A stretch of 57,318 bases of DNA, taken from positions 1-57,318 of the forward strand of contig JAIXVE010000332.1 in NCBI GenBank assembly GCA_027483175.1, read 5' to 3'. A program made the translations under genes and the position numbers. This DNA comes from Verrucomicrobiaceae bacterium (GTDB taxonomy: Bacteria; Verrucomicrobiota; Verrucomicrobiia; Verrucomicrobiales; V1-33). Shown here piece by piece: positions 1-8,056 of the stretch (position 1 is its first letter; each line of letters begins with the position of its first letter). A model generated the notes under the pieces. That model had not been told where the DNA came from. It made no database searches and saw only the letters and a program-made list of their open reading frames with translations.

Positions 1-362
1 CACAATCCCAAAGGGATTGCGTCCCCTAGCCCAAGGTTGGCCTGAGGCACGAAGGCCTACCTTGGGTCCACCCCCAACAAATCCCCAACCCCAACGCGGG
101 TTGCGCCCCCAAACCCAACCAACCAATCGCCCCTCTACCCCGAACGCCGCGCGCCCATCAAAAACCCCCACACTACAACTGTGATCAGCCTCCCCCGTCC
201 ACACCAACCCCAGCTCAGCCTGTGGCTCCGCCCCCCCCGCCATGAGACCCGACTCCTCCGCACCAGCCCGCCCCTTCCCACTTCCTCCCTGGTGCCCCTG
301 CCGGGCTTGATCAACCACAGGGGCATCGGCTCGCTCATTCCTCGCAGCCATGCACCCTTGAA
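1..362. repeat. Long direct repeat A, copy 1 (may extend left of the window)
   Basis: This block matches 1725-2056 almost base for base at both ends, with a diverged middle. It contains a perfect hairpin at 4-18 (AATCCC, AAA, GGGATT) and a longer one at 30-66 (outer arms CCCAAGGT and ACCTTGGG, inner arms GGCCT and AGGCC). The copy starts at the first base, so its left edge is not visible. It ends about 10 bp from the stop codon of the lipoprotein gene at 372. I see no credible gene in it; open frames here are composition artefacts. The function is unknown and the design resembles a composite extragenic palindromic repeat. Confidence 0.85.
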
Positions 363-371
363 CGTCTCGGC

Positions 372-860
372 TTAGTTCATGAAATCCAGAGATTTTGCAG
401 CAGCAAGCTGGAGCGGCAGGGTAGCAACATCAACTATCAGAGTGAATGGCAGGAGAGCAACGAACTGTGGATGTATTGATTTTTTGATTCCCACTGCAAT
501 GGTTTGATTTACGGGCGCAATTGTTGCGGCAGAAACAAAGTTAGGAGGAGAACTCCCGGGGGACAATTTTATTTCATTTGATCCTACCGCTCCAAAGCTG
601 CTTAGCATTATTTTTCCTTTTTCGGTTTTCAAAGCGTCCAGCGACTGTTTAGGCAGAAGAAAGTAACAAGGCTTCTTCTCGCCTTTAATGATGGAATACC
701 CGGAAATCGCAAAGGTAGTCTGATCTTGATTGTGAAGCACTCTCTCCGGGAAAAAGCAGATACTGCTGGTGCTGGAAATGCGGGCCGCGCTGCCGATCGT
801 TGTGCAGCTATACAGCAACACAGACACAAAAAAGAGAAAAATTATCGAAATTCGTTGCAT
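372..860 (-). CDS. Small putative lipoprotein, unknown function
   Basis: The ATG at 860 gives a protein of about 162 residues starting MQRISIIFLFFVSVLLYSC, a short charged start, hydrophobic core and a cysteine that fits a lipobox. That signal is why I prefer this start to a longer frame beginning at 938. The mature part is rich in Ser, Lys and Ile, and a second hydrophobic stretch lies near the C-terminus (FVALLPFTLIVDVATLPLQL). I do not recognise a family. Base composition is clearly lower in GC than the rest of the window, with codons ending in A or T, which suggests transfer. Its stop lies next to repeat A. Confidence 0.6.
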   Translation of the reverse strand: MQRISIIFLFFVSVLLYSCTTIGSAARISSTSSICFFPERVLHNQDQTTFAISGYSIIKGEKKPCYFLLPKQSLDALKTEKGKIMLSSFGAVGSNEIKLSPGSSPPNFVSAATIAPVNQTIAVGIKKSIHPQFVALLPFTLIVDVATLPLQLAAAKSLDFMN

Positions 861-1209
861 GGGATGTTTTAGCTGAACGGTAACGTTGAGCCAACGCCTT
901 GTTGAACAAAGCCGCTCCGCGGCAACCTCGTTCCGCACCGCGTGAACTTGATGGATGCGTGAGCATTTTCGGTGGCCTTAAACTCCTACGACTTAGCAGG
1001 TTCCGGAACCCTTTTCAACACACATTCCTCCCGTCGCCGGTCGCGTGCCGCCCTACCCTCAACGTCCACTCCACCAACCTCGGTCGCTGATTCCGCCACC
1101 ACCGACTCAGAATCCCAGTCCCCACCCCACCATCCCCCATCCGAACCAGCCCCTCCAACCAGCCCGCCGACCTCCCGCTCGGCCCTCTCCCCACAAGCCC
1201 ACCGCCGCC
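861..1209. other. Gene-free stretch with one strong hairpin
   Basis: No supported gene. Just upstream of the lipoprotein gene, near 915-945, lies a hairpin GCCGC-TCC-GCGGC with outer GAAC and GTTC arms, similar in shape to an attC-type or REP-type folding element but without recognisable integron core sites. The rest is C-rich low-complexity sequence leading into the REP-like units at 1210. Confidence 0.4.
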
Positions 1210-1488
1210 CCTCTCCGAACCCGCCCGCCGAAGGCCTTGGAATGCGGAAGCCCGCTGCCGCTTTCCCGGAGCCAGCTCGCTGGCCCGGCCCCGCTCAAGC
1301 TCTACCCCCCTCCGTACCAGCCCGGGACCGCAAGGCTCCGGACTCGCCCCTCTCCGAACCCGCCCGCCGAAGGCCTTGGAATGCGGAAGCCTGCTGCCTC
1401 TTTCCGGAGCCAGCCCGCTGGCCCGGCCCCACTCAAGCTCTCCACCCCTCCGTACCAGCCAGGGACCGCAAGGCTCCCCACTCGCCCC
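1210..1488. repeat. Two tandem ~139-bp units carrying the REP-B hairpin
   Basis: Two units start near 1211 and 1350, a spacing of 139 bp. Each begins CTCTCCGAACCCGCCC and contains the hairpin core CCGG-A-GCCAGC-NN-GCTGGC-C-CGG preceded by an imperfect GCGG...CCGC stem. The same core occurs in the three units around the RAYT gene (39383-39466, 39523-39606, 40310-40393). The frames that run through these units are repeat-derived and not genes. Confidence 0.8.
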
Positions 1489-1539
1489 TTGCCTCTCCAA
1501 TCCCTACATCTCCGTCCACACCCCCGCACTCCGACTCCG

Positions 1540-1705
1540 ATCCGCTCCATCCGCCCCATCTCCCCCATCTCCCCCATCTGCCCCATCTGCCCCATCTGCC
1601 CCATCTGCCCCATCTGCCCCATCTGCTCCATCTGCTCCATCCGCCCTATCCGCCCCATCTGCCCCATCTGCCCTATCCGTGCTATCCGTCCATCACGTCC
1701 ATCAC
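1540..1705. repeat. Tandem 9-bp repeat array, consensus CCCATCTGC
   Basis: About 18 copies of a 9-bp unit (CCCATCTGC with CCCATCTCC, CTCCATCTG, CCCTATCCG and CATCACGTC variants) run without spacers. As the unit is a multiple of three it keeps several frames open, which accounts for His-Leu-Pro, Pro-Ile-Cys and Met-Gly-Gln repeat translations; I do not regard these as genes. A degenerate relative (CGCCCTATC) recurs near 4000-4016. It has minisatellite structure and is likely prone to slippage. Confidence 0.85.
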
Positions 1706-1724
1706 GCACCCGACCCCACTCCCC

Positions 1725-2056
1725 CACAATCCCAAAGGGATTGCGTCCCCTAGCCCAAGGTTGGCCTGAGGCACGAAGGCCTACCTTGGGTCCACCCCCA
1801 ACAAATTCCCAACCCCAACGTGGGTTGCGTCCTCAAACCCGACCAACCAATCGACCCTCTGCCCCGAACGCCGCGCGCCCATCAAAAACCCCACACTACG
1901 AGCCCTCGCCACTCCGCTCCAACCCGCCCCTTCCCATTTCCTCCTTCCCATTTCCTCCTTCTCACTTCGCACTTCCTCCCCGGGTGCCATTGCCGGGCTT
2001 GTTACACCACAGACGCATTGGCTGGCTCATTCCTCGCAGCCACGCACCCTTGAATG
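1725..2056. repeat. Long direct repeat A, copy 2
   Basis: Same orientation as copy 1, beginning with the identical CACAATCCCAAAGGG start and ending with the shared CGCACCCTTGAA. The outer hairpin of copy 1 (30-66) recurs here at 1754-1790. The middle differs and holds a short tandem CTTCCCATTTCCTC repeat near 1930-1975. It ends about 30 bp before the stop codon of the next minus-strand gene, so both copies sit directly behind the 3' end of a small minus-strand gene. Confidence 0.85.
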
Positions 2057-2084
2057 GTCGGCCTTGGTGGTTCGCTGAAGGTGG

Positions 2085-2585
2085 TCATGTCAGTGGCTGA
2101 CGTAGATGTGTGTAAAACACGCCCAAACCCGCTGAGTCGTAAAGATCCCAACTGGCGTTCTCGTAGCGCACGAAATAGTCACTGGCCCCGAGCGCAGCCC
2201 GCCAATCCTCGACAAGCCGCCTGAAGCCACGAACTGAGAATGATGCTGAATCCACATCCTGGGGGAAGTAGCTGACCTCCAAACAGTATCCTCCTGCATC
2301 CCAGTCGATGAAGGTCTGTAACTTCGGCAAAAGAGCGGCTGCTGAACTCCAGCAGCCGTGCAGGCAGCCGCTGTCGGACTTGAAGACCTGCGACCACTCT
2401 GAGCCGTCGAGCAAACCCAGCATGTCCTCGCTCTCGCTGTCTCGAAATGAATCCGGATGATGGCTGCTGTAAAGTAGCTCAAGAAAAGCGATCATCCGCT
2501 TCTGACTCACTGGAGTGAAAGTGATGTCTCGCGATGAACCGTCAGCATCAAGCAAGTAGTCACGAATGGTCGCTTCTGGATACAC
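2085..2585 (-). CDS. Hypothetical protein of the low-GC patch
   Basis: From the GTG at 2585 this gives about 166 residues. The frame stays open to a TTG at 2651, but the extra residues look like read-through of an upstream hairpin. Recognisable folded-protein composition starts at about TIRDYLLDADGSS; the C-terminus is rich in aromatics (SDYFVRYENASWDLYDS). Size and composition resemble small immunity-type or SMI1-like orphan proteins, but I cannot name a family, so no function is claimed. No clear ribosome-binding site is seen for either start. Lower GC than the flanking core genes suggests acquisition. Confidence 0.5.
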   Translation of the reverse strand: MYPEATIRDYLLDADGSSRDITFTPVSQKRMIAFLELLYSSHHPDSFRDSESEDMLGLLDGSEWSQVFKSDSGCLHGCWSSAAALLPKLQTFIDWDAGGYCLEVSYFPQDVDSASFSVRGFRRLVEDWRAALGASDYFVRYENASWDLYDSAGLGVFYTHLRQPLT

Positions 2586-2678
2586 GGGACGATGCCGAGC
2601 TAAGGCGAACGTTGAGGTGTGGCACCGGCTACCGGGAGCGCCACTCCGCAACAGGGTTAAGGGTTGTAGTCAAGAGGG
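2586..2678. other. Inter-gene hairpin in the low-GC patch
   Basis: An imperfect hairpin lies near 2617-2648 on the plus strand: GTGGC-A-CCGG-CTA-CCGG-GAGC-GCCAC, with unpaired bases on one side. This asymmetry is reminiscent of attC sites, but no GTTRRRY/RYYYAAC core pair was found. It separates two small minus-strand genes and could be a terminator or a recombination-type fold. Confidence 0.35.
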
Positions 2679-3065
2679 TCATTTCGACTCGGGGCGGGTA
2701 GCCGGTTGTCCACCACCGTCTTGTTCGGTGCTGTGTTTGTCAGGATGCGGATACACGGTGGCATGTGGCCGTGGGGTAAACCATCTGCGCCAGAATGGAA
2801 GTGAATACCAAAACTCAAATACTCGCTTCTCCCTTTCATAGGTTGGGTAGTCTGGGCTCAGTATGAGTTCCAACTGCGGATCGTTGTCGTCTCCAATCCA
2901 CGCTTCTCCATAAGGAATGGAGTTCAGCTTGCTTGAAGCAAATTCACGAGCGTCGTCCAACGTCTCGAATCTGGCTGGGTCTGGAGCACCGTTCAGAGCC
3001 CGATCGCCTGAATCCAGCAAGACGATCCCCGTATCAACTTCCGCAAATGTGATTCGATAGCTCAC
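2679..3065 (-). CDS. Small hypothetical protein, 128 residues
   Basis: A GTG start at 3065 gives MSYRITFAEVDTGIVLLDSG at the N-terminus. No signal peptide or membrane segment is seen. The central part is acidic (EAWIGDDNDPQLELILSPDY), followed by an aromatic-rich stretch (FEFWYSLPFWRRWFTPRPH) and a polar tail. I do not recognise the family. It lies between two other low-GC minus-strand orphans without overlaps, so co-transcription is not implied. The non-ATG start and composition fit recently acquired cargo. Confidence 0.55.
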   Translation of the reverse strand: MSYRITFAEVDTGIVLLDSGDRALNGAPDPARFETLDDAREFASSKLNSIPYGEAWIGDDNDPQLELILSPDYPTYEREKRVFEFWYSLPFWRRWFTPRPHATVYPHPDKHSTEQDGGGQPATRPESK

Positions 3066-3204
3066 AGGCTGTCTAATTCTTCACCGAACGACTCGGATCA
3101 GGCGACGGCGAGCGCAAGACTTTGCTGACACGACAGATAGCCTTCGAGCCGTTGCCTGCATCCGTTTTCGCCCTTGGTTGGCTGTGGGTATCCATGTGCT
3201 GCGA

Positions 3205-3861
3205 TCATTGTGGTGTGAGGACTGGCGCAGTGAAGGATGCGTCTGGGCTTCGAATGTCTGCTGGTATAGGCTCTGAAACCGTGGCGGTCCAGAGCTGCAG
3301 CAAAAAGCGACGGAAGGTGGAGAAAGCATCCTCAAATGGCAATGAGTAACTCACATCTGGCCTGCCAGTCACAGATAGGTGAGTGGTGCCGTATGAAACC
3401 TCAATGTCCTCCCATGAACGAATAAAAATCGTAACGTGCGGCTCTCCTCGCAAACCGTGATGGTCTAAAGTGGAAAACAAGAACCAGTGCATCGACTGCC
3501 CAGCACGAAAGTGAACATCGAGACCGGCAGCGATACCCCTCTGCACGAACTCAGTAGCAATCTGCTTCCAAGTGCTCCACGTCTGGTTCTCGGGATACTG
3601 GGCGATGTCCTCAATCACTGCTCGCCATGAATCTGGATTCGTCATTGGTAGCATTGGCGTGGCGCATTGCAGTTGGGCGAACAGTTTGATTATATCACTA
3701 TATCTGATGGAATATCCATCTGCAAACGGGGCGTTCGGTCGGGTGTCCTTTTCTTCCAACTGCCTGAAATTCAATGGATACGACTGCCTTTCGCTCACAA
3801 TATCCGAACCACCGCGGTTGGCAACAACTTCCCATGGTGCTTTGGCATTGCTGATGATCAA
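3205..3861 (-). CDS. Hypothetical protein, 218 residues, start uncertain
   Basis: The TTG at 3861 gives a protein starting MIISNAKAPWEVVANRGGS. The same frame continues upstream as ELEFYGTGVGFALIISN back to a stop near 3903, without ATG, GTG or TTG, and those residues read like coding sequence. The true start may therefore be a rare CTG, or the original start codon may have been lost. The protein is soluble, with an acidic middle and aromatic-rich segments (SMHWFLFSTLDHHG, RSWEDIEVSYG). I do not recognise a family. Composition again is lower in GC than the core genes. Confidence 0.5.
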   Translation of the reverse strand: MIISNAKAPWEVVANRGGSDIVSERQSYPLNFRQLEEKDTRPNAPFADGYSIRYSDIIKLFAQLQCATPMLPMTNPDSWRAVIEDIAQYPENQTWSTWKQIATEFVQRGIAAGLDVHFRAGQSMHWFLFSTLDHHGLRGEPHVTIFIRSWEDIEVSYGTTHLSVTGRPDVSYSLPFEDAFSTFRRFLLQLWTATVSEPIPADIRSPDASFTAPVLTPQ

Positions 3862-4039
3862 GGCGAAGCCGACGCCGGTGCCATAAAATTCCAGTTGCCG
3901 TTACACCGCACATGCGGCCGTATCCCACACCATGCGTGCATTCACAGTTCCGGGTGAGAGGCCAGCCGTACTCGCCCATCACGCCCAGCCCCACGATCCG
4001 CCCTATCCGCCCTATTCTCCCACCACAAAACACCCCCCC

Positions 4040-5635
4040 TCACCCCAGCATGAACACCAGCATCACAATCACCGTCGGTGGCAATGCCGCCGCCAGCAAT
4101 CCCAGCGGATTCACCCGGTCATTGAAGTAATTCTTCAGAATCCCCTGACCCGCTGGATTCGGCGCGTTCGCAATCACCGTCAGCCCGCCGCCCGCCACCG
4201 CACCCGTCATCACCGCGTACTTCAGCGCATCCGTCAGCCCCGGCACCTGCGACGCAAGGAACGTGATCAGCGCATTGTCATTGAACCCCGTCAGCACCGC
4301 TGCCCCGATCGCCAGCGGCCACGGCCCCAGCCCGTTGTTCATCACCGGCTCAAGCCACCACGACTGACACCGCCCGTGAATCACCAGCCCCGCAAGGAAG
4401 AAGCCCACTAGCATCGGACTCTTGATGCTCAAAGGATTCTGATGCTCCTGCGACGCCTGCAGGAACCCTAGGAAGAACAGAAACCCGCCAAGGAAGAACA
4501 CCGGATAGTGACTCGTGTACACGGTCCACGCCAGAAACGCCAGATGCGTCAGCGTCACCCGCAGCGGAATCCTCGTCGTCCGTTCCTTCCAGTAACGACC
4601 CGCCTCACCGTCCTGCACCTTGTCCCCCGGATCCCCCAGCCGCTGAAACTCCTTCCGGAACACAAGGAAATACACCGCATTCGAAATCAGAATCGACACC
4701 ACCGCGTGCGACCCGAACGTCTGCAGCATGAACCCTGAACTCCAGTTCCACTTCGTCGCCACCATCAGCACCGGCGGAGCCGCGAAATTCGTCAGCACCC
4801 CGCCCACCGACACATTCACAAACAGCAGCCCCAGCGTCGCATACGCAAACACCTTGCTCGGCCGCAACTCGTAAAACCGCCGCGCCAGCAGCAGCGCACT
4901 GATCGTCATCGCCGCGGGCTCCGTGATCAGCGACCCTAGCAATGGAGCCAGCGTCAGCACACTCAGCCACCACGCCGCCGGCGACCCGCCGCCCAATCGG
5001 ATCGCAGGAATCGCCAGACAATGCTCTGCAAACCGCACCACCGGCCGCGACGCACTCACCGCCATGATCACCACCACAAACAACGGCTCCACAAAATCAC
5101 AGTCCCGGTTCACAAACGACTTCACATCCCCCCACCCGTGAAACCACACACCCGCCACCAGCAGCGGAATCGCCCACATCGCAAACACCGCCTCCACTTC
5201 CCCTAAATAGTGAAACAACTGCGCCTTGAACGACACCGGCGCAGGCGCATCCGCATACTCCCCTCGCTTCTCCGCCGCTCCAGTCGCATGCCACTCCTTG
5301 TGATAAGCCTCCTCCGCATGGTGCGCCATGCTCTGAAACATCCCCGCCGCAAACGTATGCAGAATCGCACACACGAAAATCACCGTCGCCCACACGTTGA
5401 AAGGATCCTGCTTCGCCCGCTCCATGATCCTCTCCGTCAGCGACCGCGTCTCACCTCCCGCAGGCACCGCATACTGATCCAGCGGCAGCGGAAACGACGC
5501 ATACTGCTCAGCCCTCGTCTCCGTCGCAGGCCACGCCGGAGCCTCCTTCCCTGACGAAGCACTCACAGGCACCACCGCCGCCATCATCATCATCAGGCAC
5601 AGCATCAATGCGAAAAATCGGGTCACCGGTTTCAT
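4040..5635 (-). CDS. Putative Na+/H+ antiporter (DUF1504-type family)
   Basis: 531 residues. A signal-like hydrophobic start (RFFALMLCLMMMMAAVVPVSA) is followed by a polar region to about residue 80. After that come roughly ten hydrophobic spans, including VWATVIFVCAILHTFAAGMF, AVFAMWAIPLLVAGVWF and PLFVVVIMAVSASRPVVRF. Polar residues in membrane-context loops (SLITEPAAMTISALLLARR, NFAAPPVLMVATKW, GFNDNALITFL) resemble ion-transporter half-helices. Length and the Glu-Pro and Asn-rich motifs fit the putative Na+/H+ antiporter family found in Chlamydiae, Planctomycetes and Verrucomicrobia. It would exchange cations at the inner membrane; substrate specificity cannot be read. Monocistronic and divergent from the DUF3500 gene, with about 90 bp between start codons. 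Confidence 0.75.
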   Translation of the reverse strand: MKPVTRFFALMLCLMMMMAAVVPVSASSGKEAPAWPATETRAEQYASFPLPLDQYAVPAGGETRSLTERIMERAKQDPFNVWATVIFVCAILHTFAAGMFQSMAHHAEEAYHKEWHATGAAEKRGEYADAPAPVSFKAQLFHYLGEVEAVFAMWAIPLLVAGVWFHGWGDVKSFVNRDCDFVEPLFVVVIMAVSASRPVVRFAEHCLAIPAIRLGGGSPAAWWLSVLTLAPLLGSLITEPAAMTISALLLARRFYELRPSKVFAYATLGLLFVNVSVGGVLTNFAAPPVLMVATKWNWSSGFMLQTFGSHAVVSILISNAVYFLVFRKEFQRLGDPGDKVQDGEAGRYWKERTTRIPLRVTLTHLAFLAWTVYTSHYPVFFLGGFLFFLGFLQASQEHQNPLSIKSPMLVGFFLAGLVIHGRCQSWWLEPVMNNGLGPWPLAIGAAVLTGFNDNALITFLASQVPGLTDALKYAVMTGAVAGGGLTVIANAPNPAGQGILKNYFNDRVNPLGLLAAALPPTVIVMLVFMLG

Positions 5636-5725
5636 GGTCGAAAATGGCCGCGGTCAACGGCCCGCCATCATGGAAGACGATTCCACTTGTGCAACCGTCG
5701 CCAATCCCGCCACCTTCCGCCAGCC

Positions 5726-6790
5726 ATGCGCCCCTCCCTGCTCTTCATCCCGGCCGCCCTCGCAGCCTCTCTCCCCTTCATCTCCACCCACGCCGATAAC
5801 GACGCCGGTTCCGCCGCCGCCGCCAAGGTCATCCATCAGCGCGCCGTCGCTGACATGACCCTCGCCGCCAAAAACTTCCTCGCCAGTCTCGACGATTCCC
5901 AGAAGGCCGAAGCCGTCTTCAAAATCTCCGACGACGAACGCCTCAACTGGCACTTCGTCCCCCTCGACCGCAAAGGCATCACGCTCGACAAGCTCCGCCC
6001 GGAACAGGACCACCTCGCCTACGCCATGCTCAATTCCGTCCTCAGCAACGAGGGCTTCGCCAAAACGGCCACCATCATGAGCCAGGAACGGATCCTCTTC
6101 GATCTCGAAAACCAGGCCCCCAAACGGAACACCGAAAAATACTACCTCGCCTTCTTTGGCGAACCTTCCGACTCCGGTGCATGGGGCTGGCGCTGGGAAG
6201 GCCACCACTTCTCCTGCAACGTCACCATCGCCGGCGGCAAGGTCCTCTCCGTCACCCCTTCCTTCATGGGCACCAACCCCGGCGAAGTCAAAGAAGGCCC
6301 TCGCAAAGGCCTCCGCGTCCTCGCCGAAGAAGAAGACACCGCCCGTCTCCTCGTCAAATCCCTCACCGACGCCCAGAAACCTGCCGCCTTCCTCGAAGGC
6401 AAGGTCCCCGACGACGTCATCAGCAAGGAAGAACGCAAGGCCATCCCCCTCCAGCCAGCCGGCATCAGCGCCGACAAACTCGACCAGACCCAGCGCAATC
6501 TCCTCTGGAAAACCCTAGGCGAATACATCGGCCGCTTCCGCCCAGACCTCGCCTCGGTCTTCCGCGACCGCATCCACTCCGGCGGCATGCCTTCCCTAAC
6601 CTTCGCATGGTCCGGGGGCACCGAACTCGGCGAGCCCCACTACTATCGCATCCAGAGCCCTGAGTTCCTCTTCGAATACGACAACACCCAGAACAACGCC
6701 AACCACCCCCACGCGGTCTGGCGCGACTTCACCAACGACTTCGGCGTCGATCTCCTCAAGAAACACTACGACGAAGCCCACGCCCGCTGA
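5726..6790 (+). CDS. DUF3500 domain secreted protein
   Basis: The ATG at 5726 is preferred over the longer frame from 5687 because it begins a clear signal peptide (MRPSLLFIPAALAASLPFIS, then THADND). The 354-residue product carries the DUF3500 hallmarks: SDSGAWGWRWEGHHFSCNVT, GGKVLSVTPSFMGTNPGEV and RIQSPEFLFEYDNTQNNANH, with a final HAVWRDFTNDFG. The family is secreted and widespread in Planctomycetes, Verrucomicrobia and Bacteroidetes; no function is established that I know of. It ends 40 bp before a strong hairpin terminator shared with the convergent gene at 6886. Confidence 0.85.
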   Translation: MRPSLLFIPAALAASLPFISTHADNDAGSAAAAKVIHQRAVADMTLAAKNFLASLDDSQKAEAVFKISDDERLNWHFVPLDRKGITLDKLRPEQDHLAYAMLNSVLSNEGFAKTATIMSQERILFDLENQAPKRNTEKYYLAFFGEPSDSGAWGWRWEGHHFSCNVTIAGGKVLSVTPSFMGTNPGEVKEGPRKGLRVLAEEEDTARLLVKSLTDAQKPAAFLEGKVPDDVISKEERKAIPLQPAGISADKLDQTQRNLLWKTLGEYIGRFRPDLASVFRDRIHSGGMPSLTFAWSGGTELGEPHYYRIQSPEFLFEYDNTQNNANHPHAVWRDFTNDFGVDLLKKHYDEAHAR

Positions 6791-6831
6791 GCCACCTCAG
6801 CAACCCGTTCCCTCTCTCTTTCCCGGAAACC

Positions 6832-6863
6832 AAAAAGGGGACCCCGCCACGGGGTCCCCTTTT
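6832..6863. terminator. Bidirectional rho-independent terminator
   Basis: A perfect 10-bp stem GGGGACCCCG / CGGGGTCCCC with a CCA loop (6837-6859) has AAAAA on the left and TTTT on the right. It therefore works in both directions and lies between the convergent genes ending at 6790 and 6886. Confidence 0.9.
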
Positions 6864-6885
6864 CATTGTTAGCCTTCTCTCTCCC

Positions 6886-8034
6886 TCAGAGGCCGCGGAT
6901 AATGTGCTCCAGCGCCAGCACCGCATACGCCGTCACCAGCACACTGTCCTTCTCCATCCACCGGCCGTTCTCATTCGCCCACGACCCGTCCTCGTGCTGC
7001 AGATTGAACAACTGTTTCGCCAGATCCGCACGCCAGTTCTTCCGCCCCTGCGGGGTCTCCACAAAGTCCATCCCCGCCGTGTTCAGCGCCTTCGCCATCG
7101 TGTGATAGTAATAATACAGCCCCTCACTCCCGATCCCCGGATTCTCCGTCACCGAATAATTCGCAGCCAGCCATTCCTTCACCGACTTCACCCGCGGATC
7201 CCCCGGCTTGATGTCCGCATAAATGAAACTCAGCAGCCCCGCGTACCCCATGCTCGCATACGACCGCACCGATGGCTTGCCCGACGCCGGATCCTCCGGA
7301 GCCACTTTGCTCTCGCCCGGACGGTACACAAACCCTCCCTTGTTCTTCGCATCCTCACTCACCCACGACGACTTGTTCGTCGCCGCAAGGTGCTGACACC
7401 GGCTCACAAAATCAATCGCCGCCGCATAATTCAACTGCGGCTCCGCCTTCGCACGGTCAGGATCATCCGCCAGCAGCTTCTTCGAATGATACAACGCCTC
7501 CAGCGCAAAATGCGTGTTGCTCATGTCCGTCGGCGGCTTGCTCCCATAACCCACCCCGCCATCATACGGACTGTCCATCTCCCCCGGCTTCCCTTCATCA
7601 TACTGCCCCTTGATCACCAGCCGCCGCGCCTTCAACGCCGCCTCTCTCACCTTCGGCTCGTCCGCCACCAGCGTCAGCGCCGTCAATGACAGGCTCGTGT
7701 TGTAGTTAGGAAGCGCCGTCTTGTAAATCCCCCCGTCCTCCTTCTGACTCGCCAGCAGAAAATCATACGCCTTCCGCGCCTCCGGCGTCACTCCCTTCGT
7801 CTCCGGATTCCCCATCAGCGCCATCGCATACAGCGCCGTGAACGCCGGATGATCCTCCGACCCCACAAACCCCTTCGCCGCATCCTGCTTCGTCGCCAGA
7901 TACTTCAACCCCTTGCTGATCGCCGCCTGCACTTCATTCCGCAAGGATTCGTCAGGCTCGGCCACCGCCGCCCCGGAAAAAACAAGGCTCGCAGCAACAC
8001 CCGCCACCGCACAGAAAAAGGTATGTCGTTTCAT
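6886..8034 (-). CDS. Secreted prenyltransferase/squalene-oxidase-repeat protein
   Basis: 382 residues with a signal peptide (FFCAVAGVAASLVFSGAAVA, then EPDES). The body shows the alpha/alpha-toroid repeat pattern of terpenoid-cyclase-like proteins: ISKGLKYLATKQDAAKGFVG, YDFLLASQKEDGGIYKTALP, YASMGYAGLLSFIYADIKPG and QLFNLQHEDGSWANENGRWM. The aspartate-rich DXDD motif of true class II cyclases is not evident, so it is probably a binding or polymer-interacting toroid and not a squalene-hopene cyclase. It follows the YdjY-domain gene by 22 bp on the same strand, so the two are likely one operon and act together in the periplasm. Terminator at 6832-6863. Confidence 0.8.
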   Translation of the reverse strand: MKRHTFFCAVAGVAASLVFSGAAVAEPDESLRNEVQAAISKGLKYLATKQDAAKGFVGSEDHPAFTALYAMALMGNPETKGVTPEARKAYDFLLASQKEDGGIYKTALPNYNTSLSLTALTLVADEPKVREAALKARRLVIKGQYDEGKPGEMDSPYDGGVGYGSKPPTDMSNTHFALEALYHSKKLLADDPDRAKAEPQLNYAAAIDFVSRCQHLAATNKSSWVSEDAKNKGGFVYRPGESKVAPEDPASGKPSVRSYASMGYAGLLSFIYADIKPGDPRVKSVKEWLAANYSVTENPGIGSEGLYYYYHTMAKALNTAGMDFVETPQGRKNWRADLAKQLFNLQHEDGSWANENGRWMEKDSVLVTAYAVLALEHIIRGL

Positions 8035-8056
8035 AGATTTGAATAAATGGAAATCT

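Noticed and set aside
1540..1705. CRISPR array
   Set aside because: The repeat unit is 9 bp with no spacers and no cas genes nearby.
972..2100. Long open frames on both strands through 972-2100 (Pro-, Leu- or Met-Gly-Gln-rich)
   Set aside because: They come from the 9-bp and 139-bp repeats and C-rich sequence; no domain, no ribosome-binding site and all frames are open together.
860..3200. Integron-type attC sites between the small minus-strand genes
   Set aside because: Hairpins are present but no convincing GTTRRRY/RYYYAAC core pairs and no integrase in the window.
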